A stretch of 52,123 nucleotides of DNA from positions 1 through 52,123 of the forward strand of contig CAJXQM010000018.1 of the NCBI GenBank assembly GCA_913058145.1, read 5' to 3'. Position numbers and translations under genes: made by a program. Below are positions 26,085-34,422 of the stretch, piece by piece; the stretch's first letter is position 1; each line of letters starts with the position of its first letter. Source of the DNA: an uncultured Colwellia sp. (lineage in GTDB: Bacteria; Pseudomonadota; Gammaproteobacteria; Enterobacterales; Alteromonadaceae). The notes under the pieces are model-generated. The model had not been told where the DNA came from. It ran no database searches and saw nothing but the letters and a program-made list of their open reading frames with translations.

Positions 26085-26100
26085 GTGAGTTACAAGGGCT
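26085..26100. repeat. Partial copy of the tRNA-Arg 5' end
   Basis: GTGAGTTACAAGGGC repeats the sequence at the 5' end of the tRNA gene (TGAGCTACAAGGGC, 26177-26190) with one internal mismatch. It lies just beyond the tRNA 3' end. It may be a remnant of a second tRNA copy or of an integration event. Confidence 0.4.
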
Positions 26101-26113
26101 GTGAAGGGGGAGA

Positions 26114-26190
26114 TGGCACCCTTGAGAAGATTCGAACTTCCGACCTAGCGCTTAGGAGGCGCTTGCTCTATCCTGCTGAGCTACAAGGGC
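26114..26190 (-). tRNA. tRNA-Arg (anticodon CCU)
   Basis: A 77-nt tRNA with encoded CCA. Acceptor strands GCCCTTG and CAAGGGT pair, the anticodon stem AGCGC/GCGCT holds the loop CTCCTAA (anticodon CCT), and the T loop has GTTCGAATC. It decodes AGG. This tRNA is a frequent target of island integrases, and a truncated integrase lies next to it. Confidence 0.95.
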
Positions 26191-26463
26191 ATAGAAACTA
26201 AACAAGTATGAATGCTTGATTAGGATATGAGTATTATATTGTTTTAAATCGATAAAGTTAAGTTTTATTCTTTGAACGTTATCGAATAAACCATTATCAA
26301 TGGTGGTTGTAGTAGTACTTTTACTAAACGTTATACTCGCATAATAAAAGTGGTAAAAAGGGGAGGCTATTAATGAGATGGTGATTAAGTGTCAATTATC
26401 TATAAGCAGAGGTTGAAATATTCGTCTCTTTTTATTCAAAGATAACGCCCTTTTAGTTTTCCA

Positions 26464-26492
26464 TTGACAACTTATCTGATTGAATTTATGTT
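26464..26492 (+). promoter_or_regulatory. Probable promoter of mlaA
   Basis: TTGACA (26464-26469), a 17-base spacer, then TATGTT (26487-26492). The start codon is 60 bases on. Between them TTTTTTAAGAAC occurs twice in direct repeat. The remainder of the 26191-26551 gap is AT-rich with no gene. Confidence 0.6.
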
Positions 26493-26551
26493 AGGCTAAA
26501 TTTTTTAAGAACTTTATTTTTTAAGAACGTCATAGCAAGGAATTAGGCTCT

Positions 26552-27325
26552 GTGAATTTATCTTTATTTCAATGTTTCCGAACACTTGTATTATTGTCTG
26601 TTATGTTAGTATCTTCTTGTTCTGCAATCCCTACGGATGAAGATATTAATGATTCTAAAGATCCACTAGAAATGATTAATAGGCCTTTCTGGACTTTTAC
26701 TTGGGATTATGTCGATAAATATGTTGCTAAACCCGCATCTGAATTATATACCACTTACACACCACCATTTTTACGGACTGGCTTATACAATATGGCACTT
26801 AATTTAAATGAGCCGTCAAGTGCTATTAATAACTTTTTTCAGTTAAAGTTTACTGATGCAGGAAAAAGTACGGGTCGATTTTTTTTAAATTCAACGGTAG
26901 GTTTGTTGGGTTTTTATGATCCTGCGAGTGACTTTGGCTGGTCTGGTGACCAGGAGGAGTTTGGTGAAGTGTTGGGTAGTTATGGTGTTGGTGATGGACC
27001 CTATCTTGTTATACCGGCATTAGGACCTAGCTCAGTTAGAGAAGAAGTGGGCGATTATGTTGATGGTTTATATTGGCCCTTAGCTATTATTGATTTTTGG
27101 CCCAATGTGGTTCGTTTAAGTATACTTGGTTTAGAAAAACGAGCGTCGATTCGTGATCAAGAACAGTTAGTTCATGAATCTACAGATTCTTATGAGTTTA
27201 TTAAAAATGCTTATTTTCAGAATATGAACCATCGTTTATATGATGGTAATCCACCTATCATTATTGATGAAGAGGAAGAGGCTGAAATAGATGCTTTCTT
27301 AGAAGAATTTGATGATATTGATTAA
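26552..27325 (+). CDS. mlaA: Phospholipid-binding lipoprotein MlaA (VacJ)
   Basis: Outer-membrane lipoprotein of the Mla system that removes mislocalised phospholipids from the outer leaflet and hands them to MlaC. The 257 residues start with a lipoprotein signal (FRTLVLLSVMLVSSC; lipobox VSSC, lipidated Cys23). The family blocks follow: DPLEMINRPFWTFTWDYVDKY, PFLRTGLYNMALNLNEPSSAINNFFQ, GRFFLNSTVGLLGFYDPAS and FGEVLGSYGVGDGPYLVIPALGPSSVRE. The C-terminus is very acidic (DEEEEAEIDAFLEEFDDID). The GTG start is taken because it precedes the full signal peptide. It is a single gene upstream of ribH. Confidence 0.95.
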   Translation: MNLSLFQCFRTLVLLSVMLVSSCSAIPTDEDINDSKDPLEMINRPFWTFTWDYVDKYVAKPASELYTTYTPPFLRTGLYNMALNLNEPSSAINNFFQLKFTDAGKSTGRFFLNSTVGLLGFYDPASDFGWSGDQEEFGEVLGSYGVGDGPYLVIPALGPSSVREEVGDYVDGLYWPLAIIDFWPNVVRLSILGLEKRASIRDQEQLVHESTDSYEFIKNAYFQNMNHRLYDGNPPIIIDEEEEAEIDAFLEEFDDID

Positions 27326-27453
27326 TGTAGTTGACTATATTCAAGTAAAGTTGATAAAGATGTACCGAAGTTAAGCGCAATTTGCTAGAATTGCGTCAAA
27401 TTTTTACTCATGTCAAATTTACTCTTTGACATCACTATTTTGGAAGTATTTAG

Positions 27454-27918
27454 ATGAATATCATTGAAGGTTCATTTGAGGCAAAAGGCAAGAAATTTGC
27501 TATTGTTGTGTCACGTTTTAATCACTTTATTGTTGATAGTTTATTAGACGGTGCTGTTGATGCACTTAAGCGTCACGGTAGTGTTGCTGATGATGACATT
27601 ACTATTGTGCGTGTTCCGGGCGCTTATGAGCTGCCATTAGCTGCAAAAAAAGTTGCAGCAAAAGGTCAGTATGACGCCATTATTGCTATTGGCGCTGTTA
27701 TTAGAGGCGGCACTCCTCATTTTGATTTCGTTGCAGGTGAGTGTAATAAAGGTTTAGCACAGGTGTGTTTGGAATCAGAAATTCCGGTTTCTTTTGGTGT
27801 GATTACCACCGATTCGATAGAACAAGCTATTGAACGTGCGGGAACTAAAGCGGGTAATAAAGGCGCTGAAGCGGCTCTTGGTGCTTTAGAAATGGTTAAC
27901 GTTTTAGCTCAACTGTAG
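27454..27918 (+). CDS. ribH: 6,7-dimethyl-8-ribityllumazine synthase
   Basis: Condenses the RibB product with the RibD-pathway pyrimidine to give lumazine, the substrate of RibE. The 154-residue protein carries the family motifs [32 protein letters not shown] and [16 protein letters not shown], with the catalytic histidine at residue 89. It starts a tight ribH-nusB-thiL-pgpA operon (gaps of 10, 20 and 23 bases). In related genomes this block usually continues directly from ribBA; here it lies about 22 kb away. Confidence 0.97.
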   Translation: MNIIEGSFEAKGKKFAIVVSRFNHFIVDSLLDGAVDALKRHGSVADDDITIVRVPGAYELPLAAKKVAAKGQYDAIIAIGAVIRGGTPHFDFVAGECNKGLAQVCLESEIPVSFGVITTDSIEQAIERAGTKAGNKGAEAALGALEMVNVLAQL

Positions 27919-27928
27919 GATATTTATT

Positions 27929-28345
27929 GTGAAACCTTCACCTAGAAGAAAAGCACGTGAACTCGCATTTCAAGCGGTATTTTCATGGCAAATGAGTCAA
28001 AATTCAGTTAACGATATTGAAGTTAACTTTATAGCAGATAATAGTAAACGTCGATTTGATATAGAATACTTTCAGCAATTACTTCGTGGTGTTACGAGTA
28101 ATGTAAAAGAGTTAGACCTTGCTATTTCTCCGTATGTTGATCGTCCGCTTGATGATATTGATCATGTTGAAAAAGCTATTTTACGTGTGGCTGTTTTTGA
28201 ATTGAGAGATTGCCAAGATGTGCCTTATCGAGTGGTCATCAACGAGGCAATCGAATTAGCCAAGTTATTTGCAGCTGATGATAGCCATAAGTTTGTTAAT
28301 GGTGTGTTAGATAAAGCCGTTAAATTAATTCGTCCTCAAGATTAA
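27929..28345 (+). CDS. nusB: Transcription antitermination factor NusB
   Basis: With NusE/S10 it binds boxA RNA and supports antitermination of rRNA operons. The 138-residue all-helical protein opens KPSPRRKARELAFQAVFSWQMSQ, typical of NusB, and ends with VINEAIELAKLFAADDSHKFVNGVLDKAVK, the conserved C-terminal signature. The GTG start follows ribH by 10 bases with AGGA upstream. Second gene of the ribH operon. Confidence 0.96.
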   Translation: MKPSPRRKARELAFQAVFSWQMSQNSVNDIEVNFIADNSKRRFDIEYFQQLLRGVTSNVKELDLAISPYVDRPLDDIDHVEKAILRVAVFELRDCQDVPYRVVINEAIELAKLFAADDSHKFVNGVLDKAVKLIRPQD

Positions 28346-28365
28346 TATCAGCATATTGGCAGTAT

Positions 28366-29331
28366 ATGAAAGAATTTGAGCTGATAAAGCACTTTTTTAC
28401 CCAGCAAGCAGTTAAAAGAAAAGATGTTTTACTCGGTATAGGTGATGATTGTGCTGTTGTTGCTAGTACAGAAAACCAAGATATTGTAGTGACAACAGAC
28501 ACGTTAGTGGCTGGAGTTCATTTTCCTTTAGAAACTTCACCTAGGGCTATTGGTCACAAAGCAGTAGCTGTTAACCTGTCAGATATAGCAGCCATGGGAG
28601 CTAAACCTAGCTGGTTGTCTCTTGCTATTACTTTACCCGAAGTAAATGAAAGTTGGCTTGCTGAATTCAGTTCAGGCGTGTTTGAATTATGTGAATATTA
28701 TAATGTACAGCTTATTGGTGGTGACACCACACAAGGCCCATTAAGTATTACCATCACAGCGCAAGGGTTAACACCTAAAGGAAAATATTTATCTCGTTCA
28801 GGTGCGAAAGCGGGTGATTGGCTTTATGTTACGGGTGACTTAGGTGACGCTGCCTTGGCGTTGCAACATTATAATAAGCAAGTTAGTGTTAATCGTGATT
28901 GGGTTGAAAAAATACAAGCTAAGTTAGATTACCCTAAGCCTCGTGTTTTAGCCGGTCAAACATTACGCGAATATGCGACTTCCGCGATTGATCTTTCAGA
29001 TGGCTTACTTGCTGATTTAGGACATATCTGCCAAGCATCTAATGTGGGTGCTAATGTTGTTCTTAATGCGATTCCATTATCCGACATTATGCATGAAACC
29101 TTATTATTTGATGATGCAGTTAATCTTGCCCTTAGTGGTGGAGATGATTACGAGTTATTATTTACGGTGTCTGATGATAACAAGGTGGGTATGGAAACAG
29201 CGTTATCTCATGTGGGTACGCCTGTGACATGTATAGGTCAAATAAATGCATCAAAAATCATTTCAACCACGTTAAATAATAAACCGGTGCCAATTAAGAG
29301 TGCCAGTTTTGAACATTTTTCTAAAAAATAA
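28366..29331 (+). CDS. thiL: Thiamine-monophosphate kinase
   Basis: Phosphorylates thiamine monophosphate to TPP, the last step of thiamine biosynthesis. The 321 residues have the PurM-like fold: N-terminal EFELIKHFF, the metal/nucleotide motif GIGDDCAVV near residue 24, TTDTLVAGVHF, the VNLSDIAAMGAKPSW block and GGDTTQGPLSITITAQG. It is the third gene of the ribH-nusB-thiL-pgpA operon, a conserved order. Its product TPP is the cofactor of the transketolase and of the orphan TPP enzyme in this window. Confidence 0.96.
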   Translation: MKEFELIKHFFTQQAVKRKDVLLGIGDDCAVVASTENQDIVVTTDTLVAGVHFPLETSPRAIGHKAVAVNLSDIAAMGAKPSWLSLAITLPEVNESWLAEFSSGVFELCEYYNVQLIGGDTTQGPLSITITAQGLTPKGKYLSRSGAKAGDWLYVTGDLGDAALALQHYNKQVSVNRDWVEKIQAKLDYPKPRVLAGQTLREYATSAIDLSDGLLADLGHICQASNVGANVVLNAIPLSDIMHETLLFDDAVNLALSGGDDYELLFTVSDDNKVGMETALSHVGTPVTCIGQINASKIISTTLNNKPVPIKSASFEHFSKK

Positions 29332-29354
29332 CCTAAGTGTTTTTACCCTAACTT

Positions 29355-29834
29355 ATGAAATATACCGAGACTAAACCTGCTTTTGATTTAACACAACCTG
29401 TGCAATTTTTAGCCTTAGGGTTTGGTAGCGGTCTAGCACCTAAAGCGCCGGGTACATTTGGTACGTTAGCGGCTATTCCTGTTTTCTTATTATTAACAAT
29501 GTTAATGCCAACGCCATTGCCTTATGCCATTGCTGTGATCGTTATGGGTTTTGCGGGTATTTATATTTGCGGTAAAACTGCAGATGATGTGGGTGTTCAC
29601 GATCATCCTGCTATTGTATGGGACGAATTTGTTGGCTTTTTTATTACGATGTTTATGGTGCCTGTTAGTTGGCAATCGATTCTAGTGGGTTTTATACTTT
29701 TTAGAATATTTGACATTTTAAAGCCTTGGCCTATTTCTTTTATTGATAAAAACATGACCGGGGGTTTAGGTATTATGTTTGATGATGTACTTGCGGGAAT
29801 ATTTGCTTTAGTTATCATGCAGCTGATTTTTTAG
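29355..29834 (+). CDS. pgpA: Phosphatidylglycerophosphatase A
   Basis: Inner-membrane enzyme that dephosphorylates phosphatidylglycerophosphate to phosphatidylglycerol. The 159 residues have LALGFGSGLAPKAPGTFGTL at the start, then hydrophobic segments at about 38-58, 62-75, 100-125 and 140-158, and the catalytic motif HDHPAIVWDEFVGFFI near residue 82. Last gene of the ribH operon; a hairpin and T-run follow after about 140 bases. Confidence 0.95.
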   Translation: MKYTETKPAFDLTQPVQFLALGFGSGLAPKAPGTFGTLAAIPVFLLLTMLMPTPLPYAIAVIVMGFAGIYICGKTADDVGVHDHPAIVWDEFVGFFITMFMVPVSWQSILVGFILFRIFDILKPWPISFIDKNMTGGLGIMFDDVLAGIFALVIMQLIF

Positions 29835-29975
29835 TTACTTTCTTCTTCTTTCAGTATTTATTGACGTATATCAATAGTTTTTTCCTTTGTTTTAAGCTAT
29901 TTTAAAGTCTGATGTAAAAAAAAGCCCTAAAAGCTTGTTTTTTATTTTTCTACCCTCAGCTATTTATTAGGGCCG

Positions 29976-30005
29976 TGAGTATTTGATCGAAATACTCTCA
30001 TTTTT
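29976..30005 (+). terminator. Terminator after pgpA
   Basis: GAGTATTT and AAATACTC pair perfectly around GATCG, followed by TCATTTTT. It probably ends the ribH-nusB-thiL-pgpA transcript. A longer-range GCCCTAA/TTAGGGC pairing lies just before it. Confidence 0.6.
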
Positions 30006-30048
30006 AGCTCATCGTAATTGCTTAAAATAATTGTTAAAAGGAATACCT

Positions 30049-30405
30049 ATGAAAATAAATCTTTCTGGTCACCACGTAGAAGTTTCGGACTCAATTAGAG
30101 AACATATTGAGGAAAAATTTTCTAAAATAGCTAATCACTTTCCAACGTTAATCGCCTTAGACGTTATTATTTCAAAAGAACATCACGAGCATCAAGTTGA
30201 ACTGACTACCAATTATGAAGGTGGACGAATATCAGCTAAAGGTTCTGATAGTGTTATGTTTCCAGCTATTGCTAGCGCAGCTAAAAAACTTGATGCGGCA
30301 CTGAAACACCGTAAGGGCCAATTAAAAGCAAATTTACATGATAAGCCAATAAGTACAGCCCCAGAAATTGCCCATGAAAAAGTACAAGAGATGAATTTAG
30401 GATAG
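30049..30405 (+). CDS. hpf: Ribosome hibernation promoting factor, short form
   Basis: Ribosome-associated inhibitor of the HPF/YfiA family that dimerises or stabilises idle 70S ribosomes in stationary phase. The ATG at 30049 (118 residues) is chosen because AAAAGGA lies 6 bases upstream and the family begins MKINLSGHHVEVSDSIREHI; an in-frame TTG 18 bases earlier would overlap the ribosome site. The S30AE fold is seen throughout (VDVIISKEHHEHQVELTTNYEGGRIS-type strands and the KKLDAALKHRKGQLK helix). No long C-terminal dimerisation domain is present, so it is a short-form HPF. It is followed by a strong terminator. Confidence 0.93.
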   Translation: MKINLSGHHVEVSDSIREHIEEKFSKIANHFPTLIALDVIISKEHHEHQVELTTNYEGGRISAKGSDSVMFPAIASAAKKLDAALKHRKGQLKANLHDKPISTAPEIAHEKVQEMNLG

Positions 30406-30430
30406 ACATTTAAACCCATCCATTTCATTT

Positions 30431-30463
30431 AAAAGCTGTGATTATTATTCACAGCTTTTTTTT
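30431..30463 (+). terminator. Terminator of hpf
   Basis: AAAAGCTGTGA and TCACAGCTTTTTTTT form a stem around TTATTAT with a long T-run. Confidence 0.92.
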
Positions 30464-30541
30464 GTCCTAAGTTAATGCTGTCTCTACTTAAGCCAAACCA
30501 AGAGGTATACTCGCGAAAATAAGATCTACGCTACTAAGGTG

Positions 30542-31675
30542 CTAATATTCTACCCAGTCAGCATACTGTTTATGCTTCCCTAAAGCCGCCTGGCTGCCTT
30601 TTAGTGAAAAATCATACCCACATAAAGAAAAGCTACCACGAAATGCTAGTGCTTGAATTAGGGCTTTACTATCAAGCGGTGAGAAGCTAGCAAAGTAATT
30701 ATTGTAAATGCCACTACCCACAGTTGTGTTTTTTTCTATTTGTACCGTTAAAGTTCGAATAGGATTACCTTTATTAAAGCTAATCTGTTGGCAACTCTCT
30801 TCTCCTTGGGCTTTGTATTGCGACCATAATAAAGGAGTGCTTACTTCATCCGCTTGCCAGTTAATGATAATGCCTTGGTGTGGAGATAAAAAGAGTGAAA
30901 AATTATCAGGCATAGCCAATGGGTGTTTTCGCTCAATAATGTTTTGAGTGATCTCAATTAACTTACCCGACTCTGTTATTGTTTGTGATTGCTCATTGTT
31001 CGATAAATATTCCATAAACCAAGATATAAAAACACTGAATAATATTATTCCTATGGCAAGTTGTAACGTTCTATTATTTACTAGCTTTAAACGAATTATT
31101 TCCCCTAGACCTATTTTGTGCTCATTCTTATCATACGGGGATGTTGTTTTGTGTGTTCGCAACACCGCTTGTTCATTGCTATTAAGGTTTATTGACTTAT
31201 CGCCCACTAAGGTTGGCTCAATACGGTATTTTGCTTGTTTTCCTTGGTGTGTGACTTGCTGATATTCGGTCATATCAACAGGACCAAAATAGCCAAGCAC
31301 ATAATGTAGAGGCTCTGTTTTGTTGTTGCTAACACTTGGGTAAGTTAATAATACCGCTAAGCAGAGGGCAGAAATAATAAGTAAGTAATAACTGCTGTTT
31401 CGCTCTGAAAATATAATTATTAAGGCGGTTAGGACAAAGAGTAGATTAGGTAAAAACAGCCATTTTTTATTGAGTTTCGCATCTTTTAGTCTGCGTAAGC
31501 TAGTAAAAGTAAGTATTGGAGTAAAGAGTGCTAATATTGTAATAGAAATAAACGCTTTACCAGTGAAAGCAGATGTTATCATGATAAAAAGCACATAAAC
31601 GGCACTACAAATAGCAAAAAAACGGGTTCTATTATCAACCCCTTGCAAACAAAAAAGTGACTTTAATAACTGCAC
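30542..31675 (-). CDS. DUF805-like membrane protein of unknown function
   Basis: A 377-residue membrane protein. The N-terminal ~120 residues look like DUF805 (LFCLQGVDNRTRFF, then SLRRLKDAKLNKKW after two membrane helices), with helices at about 20-38, 42-58, 72-88 and 97-112. A polar segment (about 120-205) with no recognised domain follows, then a single helix (about 208-226) and a ~150-residue soluble C-terminal domain facing one side. The C-terminal half has no family that can be named. It lies on the minus strand after the DUF3549 and DUF3301 genes but is separated by 111 bases. Function unknown. Confidence 0.65.
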   Translation of the reverse strand: MQLLKSLFCLQGVDNRTRFFAICSAVYVLFIMITSAFTGKAFISITILALFTPILTFTSLRRLKDAKLNKKWLFLPNLLFVLTALIIIFSERNSSYYLLIISALCLAVLLTYPSVSNNKTEPLHYVLGYFGPVDMTEYQQVTHQGKQAKYRIEPTLVGDKSINLNSNEQAVLRTHKTTSPYDKNEHKIGLGEIIRLKLVNNRTLQLAIGIILFSVFISWFMEYLSNNEQSQTITESGKLIEITQNIIERKHPLAMPDNFSLFLSPHQGIIINWQADEVSTPLLWSQYKAQGEESCQQISFNKGNPIRTLTVQIEKNTTVGSGIYNNYFASFSPLDSKALIQALAFRGSFSLCGYDFSLKGSQAALGKHKQYADWVEY

Positions 31676-31786
31676 TGTGCCTCCCTAGGAAAATAGATTA
31701 AAAGTAAAAATTCAGATAATAAGCCGTTATTCACCACATATTATCTTCATGTTGTCTGATTCAAGTTCTTATATGTAACTATATAG

Positions 31787-32089
31787 TTAATGTACGCGAT
31801 AGGGGGGAACATCAACACTACCTAATTTTAAACCATACAAACTTAAAATAGCATTGTTGCTAGACTCGCCGTCACCACTAAACTCAACATCGAATAAGCT
31901 CAGCCACACTAAACCGTGTTTTTTGTTTAAGGTTAATCGGCTTGACTGTCTAGCGATAGCGATAAATTGTAACTGACTTTGTTCACAGTATTTTTTAGCG
32001 TGTACGCGTGCGGCTTCAGATACTTTTCTCAAGTAAATAAAATACCAAAAAATCAAACAAACAAATAATAAATAATAAATATTTTCCAT
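31787..32089 (-). CDS. DUF3301 family protein
   Basis: A 100-residue protein with one N-terminal membrane helix (IYYLLFVCLIFWYFIYL), then a basic helix and the family signature at the C-terminus: LVWLSLFDVEFSGDGESSNNAILSLYGLKLGSVDVPPYR (residues 61-98). The family is restricted to gammaproteobacteria and has no known role. It lies 14 bases after the DUF3549 gene on the same strand, its usual partner. Confidence 0.85.
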   Translation of the reverse strand: MENIYYLLFVCLIFWYFIYLRKVSEAARVHAKKYCEQSQLQFIAIARQSSRLTLNKKHGLVWLSLFDVEFSGDGESSNNAILSLYGLKLGSVDVPPYRVH

Positions 32090-32103
32090 GGGTGATTTTG
32101 ACC

Positions 32104-33156
32104 TTAATTAAATAATTGTCCTATTGCTTTTGATAATGAATCACTTCGCTCAGGGGCGCGCATACACTGAAAAACAATGGGGCGAATGGTTGGTATTGAT
32201 ACAAGGTCTTTAAAAATACTATTAAATAGCGGCTGATCATCTGCTGAAACTAAGTGCTCAAAAAATGCCATTAATTGTTCTCTATTGGCAAGTGCTAGCC
32301 AGCAACGACTTGAAAGGGTGATCAATAGTTCACTTGAGACATGTTGTTGCTGCAATAATTCAAACACTAACTTTTTTACATGCACATGTTGAGAATTACT
32401 CGCTAAACTACGCAGTAAATGTTGTTGTAACGGAACGTTAATATCGGTTTGCGGAGTAGCTCTAAGTTTTTCTTTGAATAAATCTAATAATGCATCTATT
32501 AAGTCGACAGACAAAATTTCATTCTCTAGTGCACCACACAGTGGTAATAGTACATCATTAGGAAGGTGTGGCAGTGCGTTAACTAAAAGTTGGCTATTTT
32601 TTTCTTTTGATGTTTCTTCCCTTATGCGTACTGCAAAGTCGGTAATGCCTTGTACACCAACTGCTTGCCAATTATCCCAACCATTATTTCCAGTAATATA
32701 ACTGACAAAGGGTGATAAATATTCGCTTGGTGCTTGTTTTAATTCAAACTTTATTTTGCTATTTAGCGCGGCTAATTTGTATTGTGCAGGTGTATATAAA
32801 TAAGGATTATTTTTTAATAATTCTTCTTGTTCTTTATCGACACTTTGGGTTAAGTCTTCACCTAGCGCTTCAACAATAATTGCAATAAAGTGATTTCTTG
32901 CTCCTTGATTGAGTAAACCCTGCTCATCAAGTGGTAATTTTAATAACCATAAAAAAGGTTGAGGAGATTTATTCTGCCAAAAAACAATGGCAATACAGGC
33001 ATGACCTTGTGATGGTGTAGGGTAGGGTATTTGGTTTAATTCAATTTTTTCAAAGTGTTCTTTTGATATTTTCTCTATTTTTCGGCCTATATCATAAATA
33101 CGAAACTGAGAATTTGACGTGTGTAAAAGTTGTGAGATAGTATCGATAGTATCCAT
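32104..33156 (-). CDS. DUF3549 family protein
   Basis: A 350-residue soluble protein. The N-terminus (DTIDTISQLLHTSNSQFRIYD) and the FLWLLKLPLDEQGLLNQGARNHFIAIIVEALG segment are typical of DUF3549. The C-terminal ~180 residues are helical and repeat-like (Leu-rich, HEAT-like spacing). Function unknown. It is divergent from yqcC across 110 bases and is followed by the DUF3301 gene; this group (DUF3301-DUF3549 / yqcC-truC) is conserved in Alteromonadales and vibrios. Confidence 0.85.
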   Translation of the reverse strand: MDTIDTISQLLHTSNSQFRIYDIGRKIEKISKEHFEKIELNQIPYPTPSQGHACIAIVFWQNKSPQPFLWLLKLPLDEQGLLNQGARNHFIAIIVEALGEDLTQSVDKEQEELLKNNPYLYTPAQYKLAALNSKIKFELKQAPSEYLSPFVSYITGNNGWDNWQAVGVQGITDFAVRIREETSKEKNSQLLVNALPHLPNDVLLPLCGALENEILSVDLIDALLDLFKEKLRATPQTDINVPLQQHLLRSLASNSQHVHVKKLVFELLQQQHVSSELLITLSSRCWLALANREQLMAFFEHLVSADDQPLFNSIFKDLVSIPTIRPIVFQCMRAPERSDSLSKAIGQLFN

Positions 33157-33266
33157 AGGTGCGTTAAACTGTTGAAGCCTTGTAGGAAAATAAATAGGGG
33201 ATTGTGTTGAGTTACCATTATAAGGATAATAGTGCCATCTAGCAAAATAAACCTAACTCAGATGAC

Positions 33267-33602
33267 ATGAGACTATCTAAAGCACAGCAAACATTAATAT
33301 TACTAATTCAATTAAGCCAAGAATTAAAGACGGTAACTTTGTGGCAAAAGCGTCGACCTAATCCATGTGAAATGGCAAGTACATTGCCTTTTCATTATGA
33401 CACTTTAACTTTTGAACAATGGTTGCAGTTTGTTTTTATTGAAAGTATGAATCTAATTATTGAAAAAAACCAGCCTTTGCCAAGTGAAATTTTACTATTA
33501 CCTATGGCAGAAGAGTCTTTTAAAGTCCTCGGTAATAAAGCGAATAGACTTATTGATATTATTGGTCAACTTGATAGCTTACTTTCGGGCAGAAACGTGT
33601 AA
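33267..33602 (+). CDS. yqcC: YqcC family protein
   Basis: A 111-residue all-helical protein. The family is recognised from KTVTLWQKRRPNPCEMASTLPFHYDTLTFEQWLQFVFIESM (residues 20-60) and MAEESFKVL near the end. The structure of the E. coli protein is known to be a helical bundle, but no function is established. Its stop overlaps the truC start (TAATG), so the two are translationally coupled, as in E. coli (yqcC-truC). Confidence 0.92.
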   Translation: MRLSKAQQTLILLIQLSQELKTVTLWQKRRPNPCEMASTLPFHYDTLTFEQWLQFVFIESMNLIIEKNQPLPSEILLLPMAEESFKVLGNKANRLIDIIGQLDSLLSGRNV

Positions 33603-34414
33603 TGACTGATTTTATCAACACGATAGCAAGTGAAAAAGTGATAACCGAAAAACCCGTACTCACTATTCTTTATCAAGATGAATATTTAGTTGCCATCGAT
33701 AAACCTGCAGGCTTGTTTGTTCACCGAAGCTTTATGGATAAAGATGAAATATATTTTGCTTTGCAACTGGTACGCGATCAAATTGGAAAATATATCTATC
33801 CAGTGCACCGATTAGACCGACCAACCTCTGGCGTATTATTGTTTGCTTTAACTAAGGAAGTCGCCCAAAAGCTCAATGAAGCTTTTGCTACTAAATCGGC
33901 TAGCGGTGGTGTGAGTGAAGTACATAGTGAAATAGAGCTAACCAAAACATATTATGCTTTAGTACGAGGACACTTGCCCATTACTGAGCAGGCTGAATTG
34001 ATAGATTATTCTCTTAAAGAAAAGTTAGACAAACTCGGCGATAAAAATGTCAGTCGTGATAAAGCGCCGCAATCAGCACAAACCTATTATCAAGTCATTA
34101 AACAGGCAAGTTTACCTATCGCTTTGGGTAAATTTGATAGTGTGCGCTATTCTTTAGTTAAATTATTACCAATTACGGGGCGACGCCATCAAATTCGTCG
34201 GCATTTAGCGCACTTACGTTTTCCTATTCTCGGCGATATTAATTATGGCGATAATAAACAAAATCCATTTTTTATTGAGCATTTTGGTTTTAAACGTTTG
34301 ATGCTTATTGCCAAATCTTTATGCTTTATTCATCCTGTAACCAAGCAAAAAATCACGATTACAGCTGAGTTTGATCAACAATGGCAAAATGTTTTCACTG
34401 AACTTAATTGGTAA
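33602..34414 (+). CDS. truC: tRNA pseudouridine synthase C
   Basis: RluA-type pseudouridine synthase that modifies U65 in tRNAs. The 270 residues include LTILYQDEYLVAIDKPAGLFVH and the catalytic motif VHRLDRPTSGVLLFAL with the nucleophile Asp72. The LVKLLPITGRRHQIRRHLAHLRFPILGDINYGD block is at about 193-225. It is slightly longer than the E. coli protein (260), with about 18 extra N-terminal residues. It overlaps yqcC by one base. Confidence 0.95.
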   Translation: MTDFINTIASEKVITEKPVLTILYQDEYLVAIDKPAGLFVHRSFMDKDEIYFALQLVRDQIGKYIYPVHRLDRPTSGVLLFALTKEVAQKLNEAFATKSASGGVSEVHSEIELTKTYYALVRGHLPITEQAELIDYSLKEKLDKLGDKNVSRDKAPQSAQTYYQVIKQASLPIALGKFDSVRYSLVKLLPITGRRHQIRRHLAHLRFPILGDINYGDNKQNPFFIEHFGFKRLMLIAKSLCFIHPVTKQKITITAEFDQQWQNVFTELNW

Positions 34415-34422
34415 AATGACGA

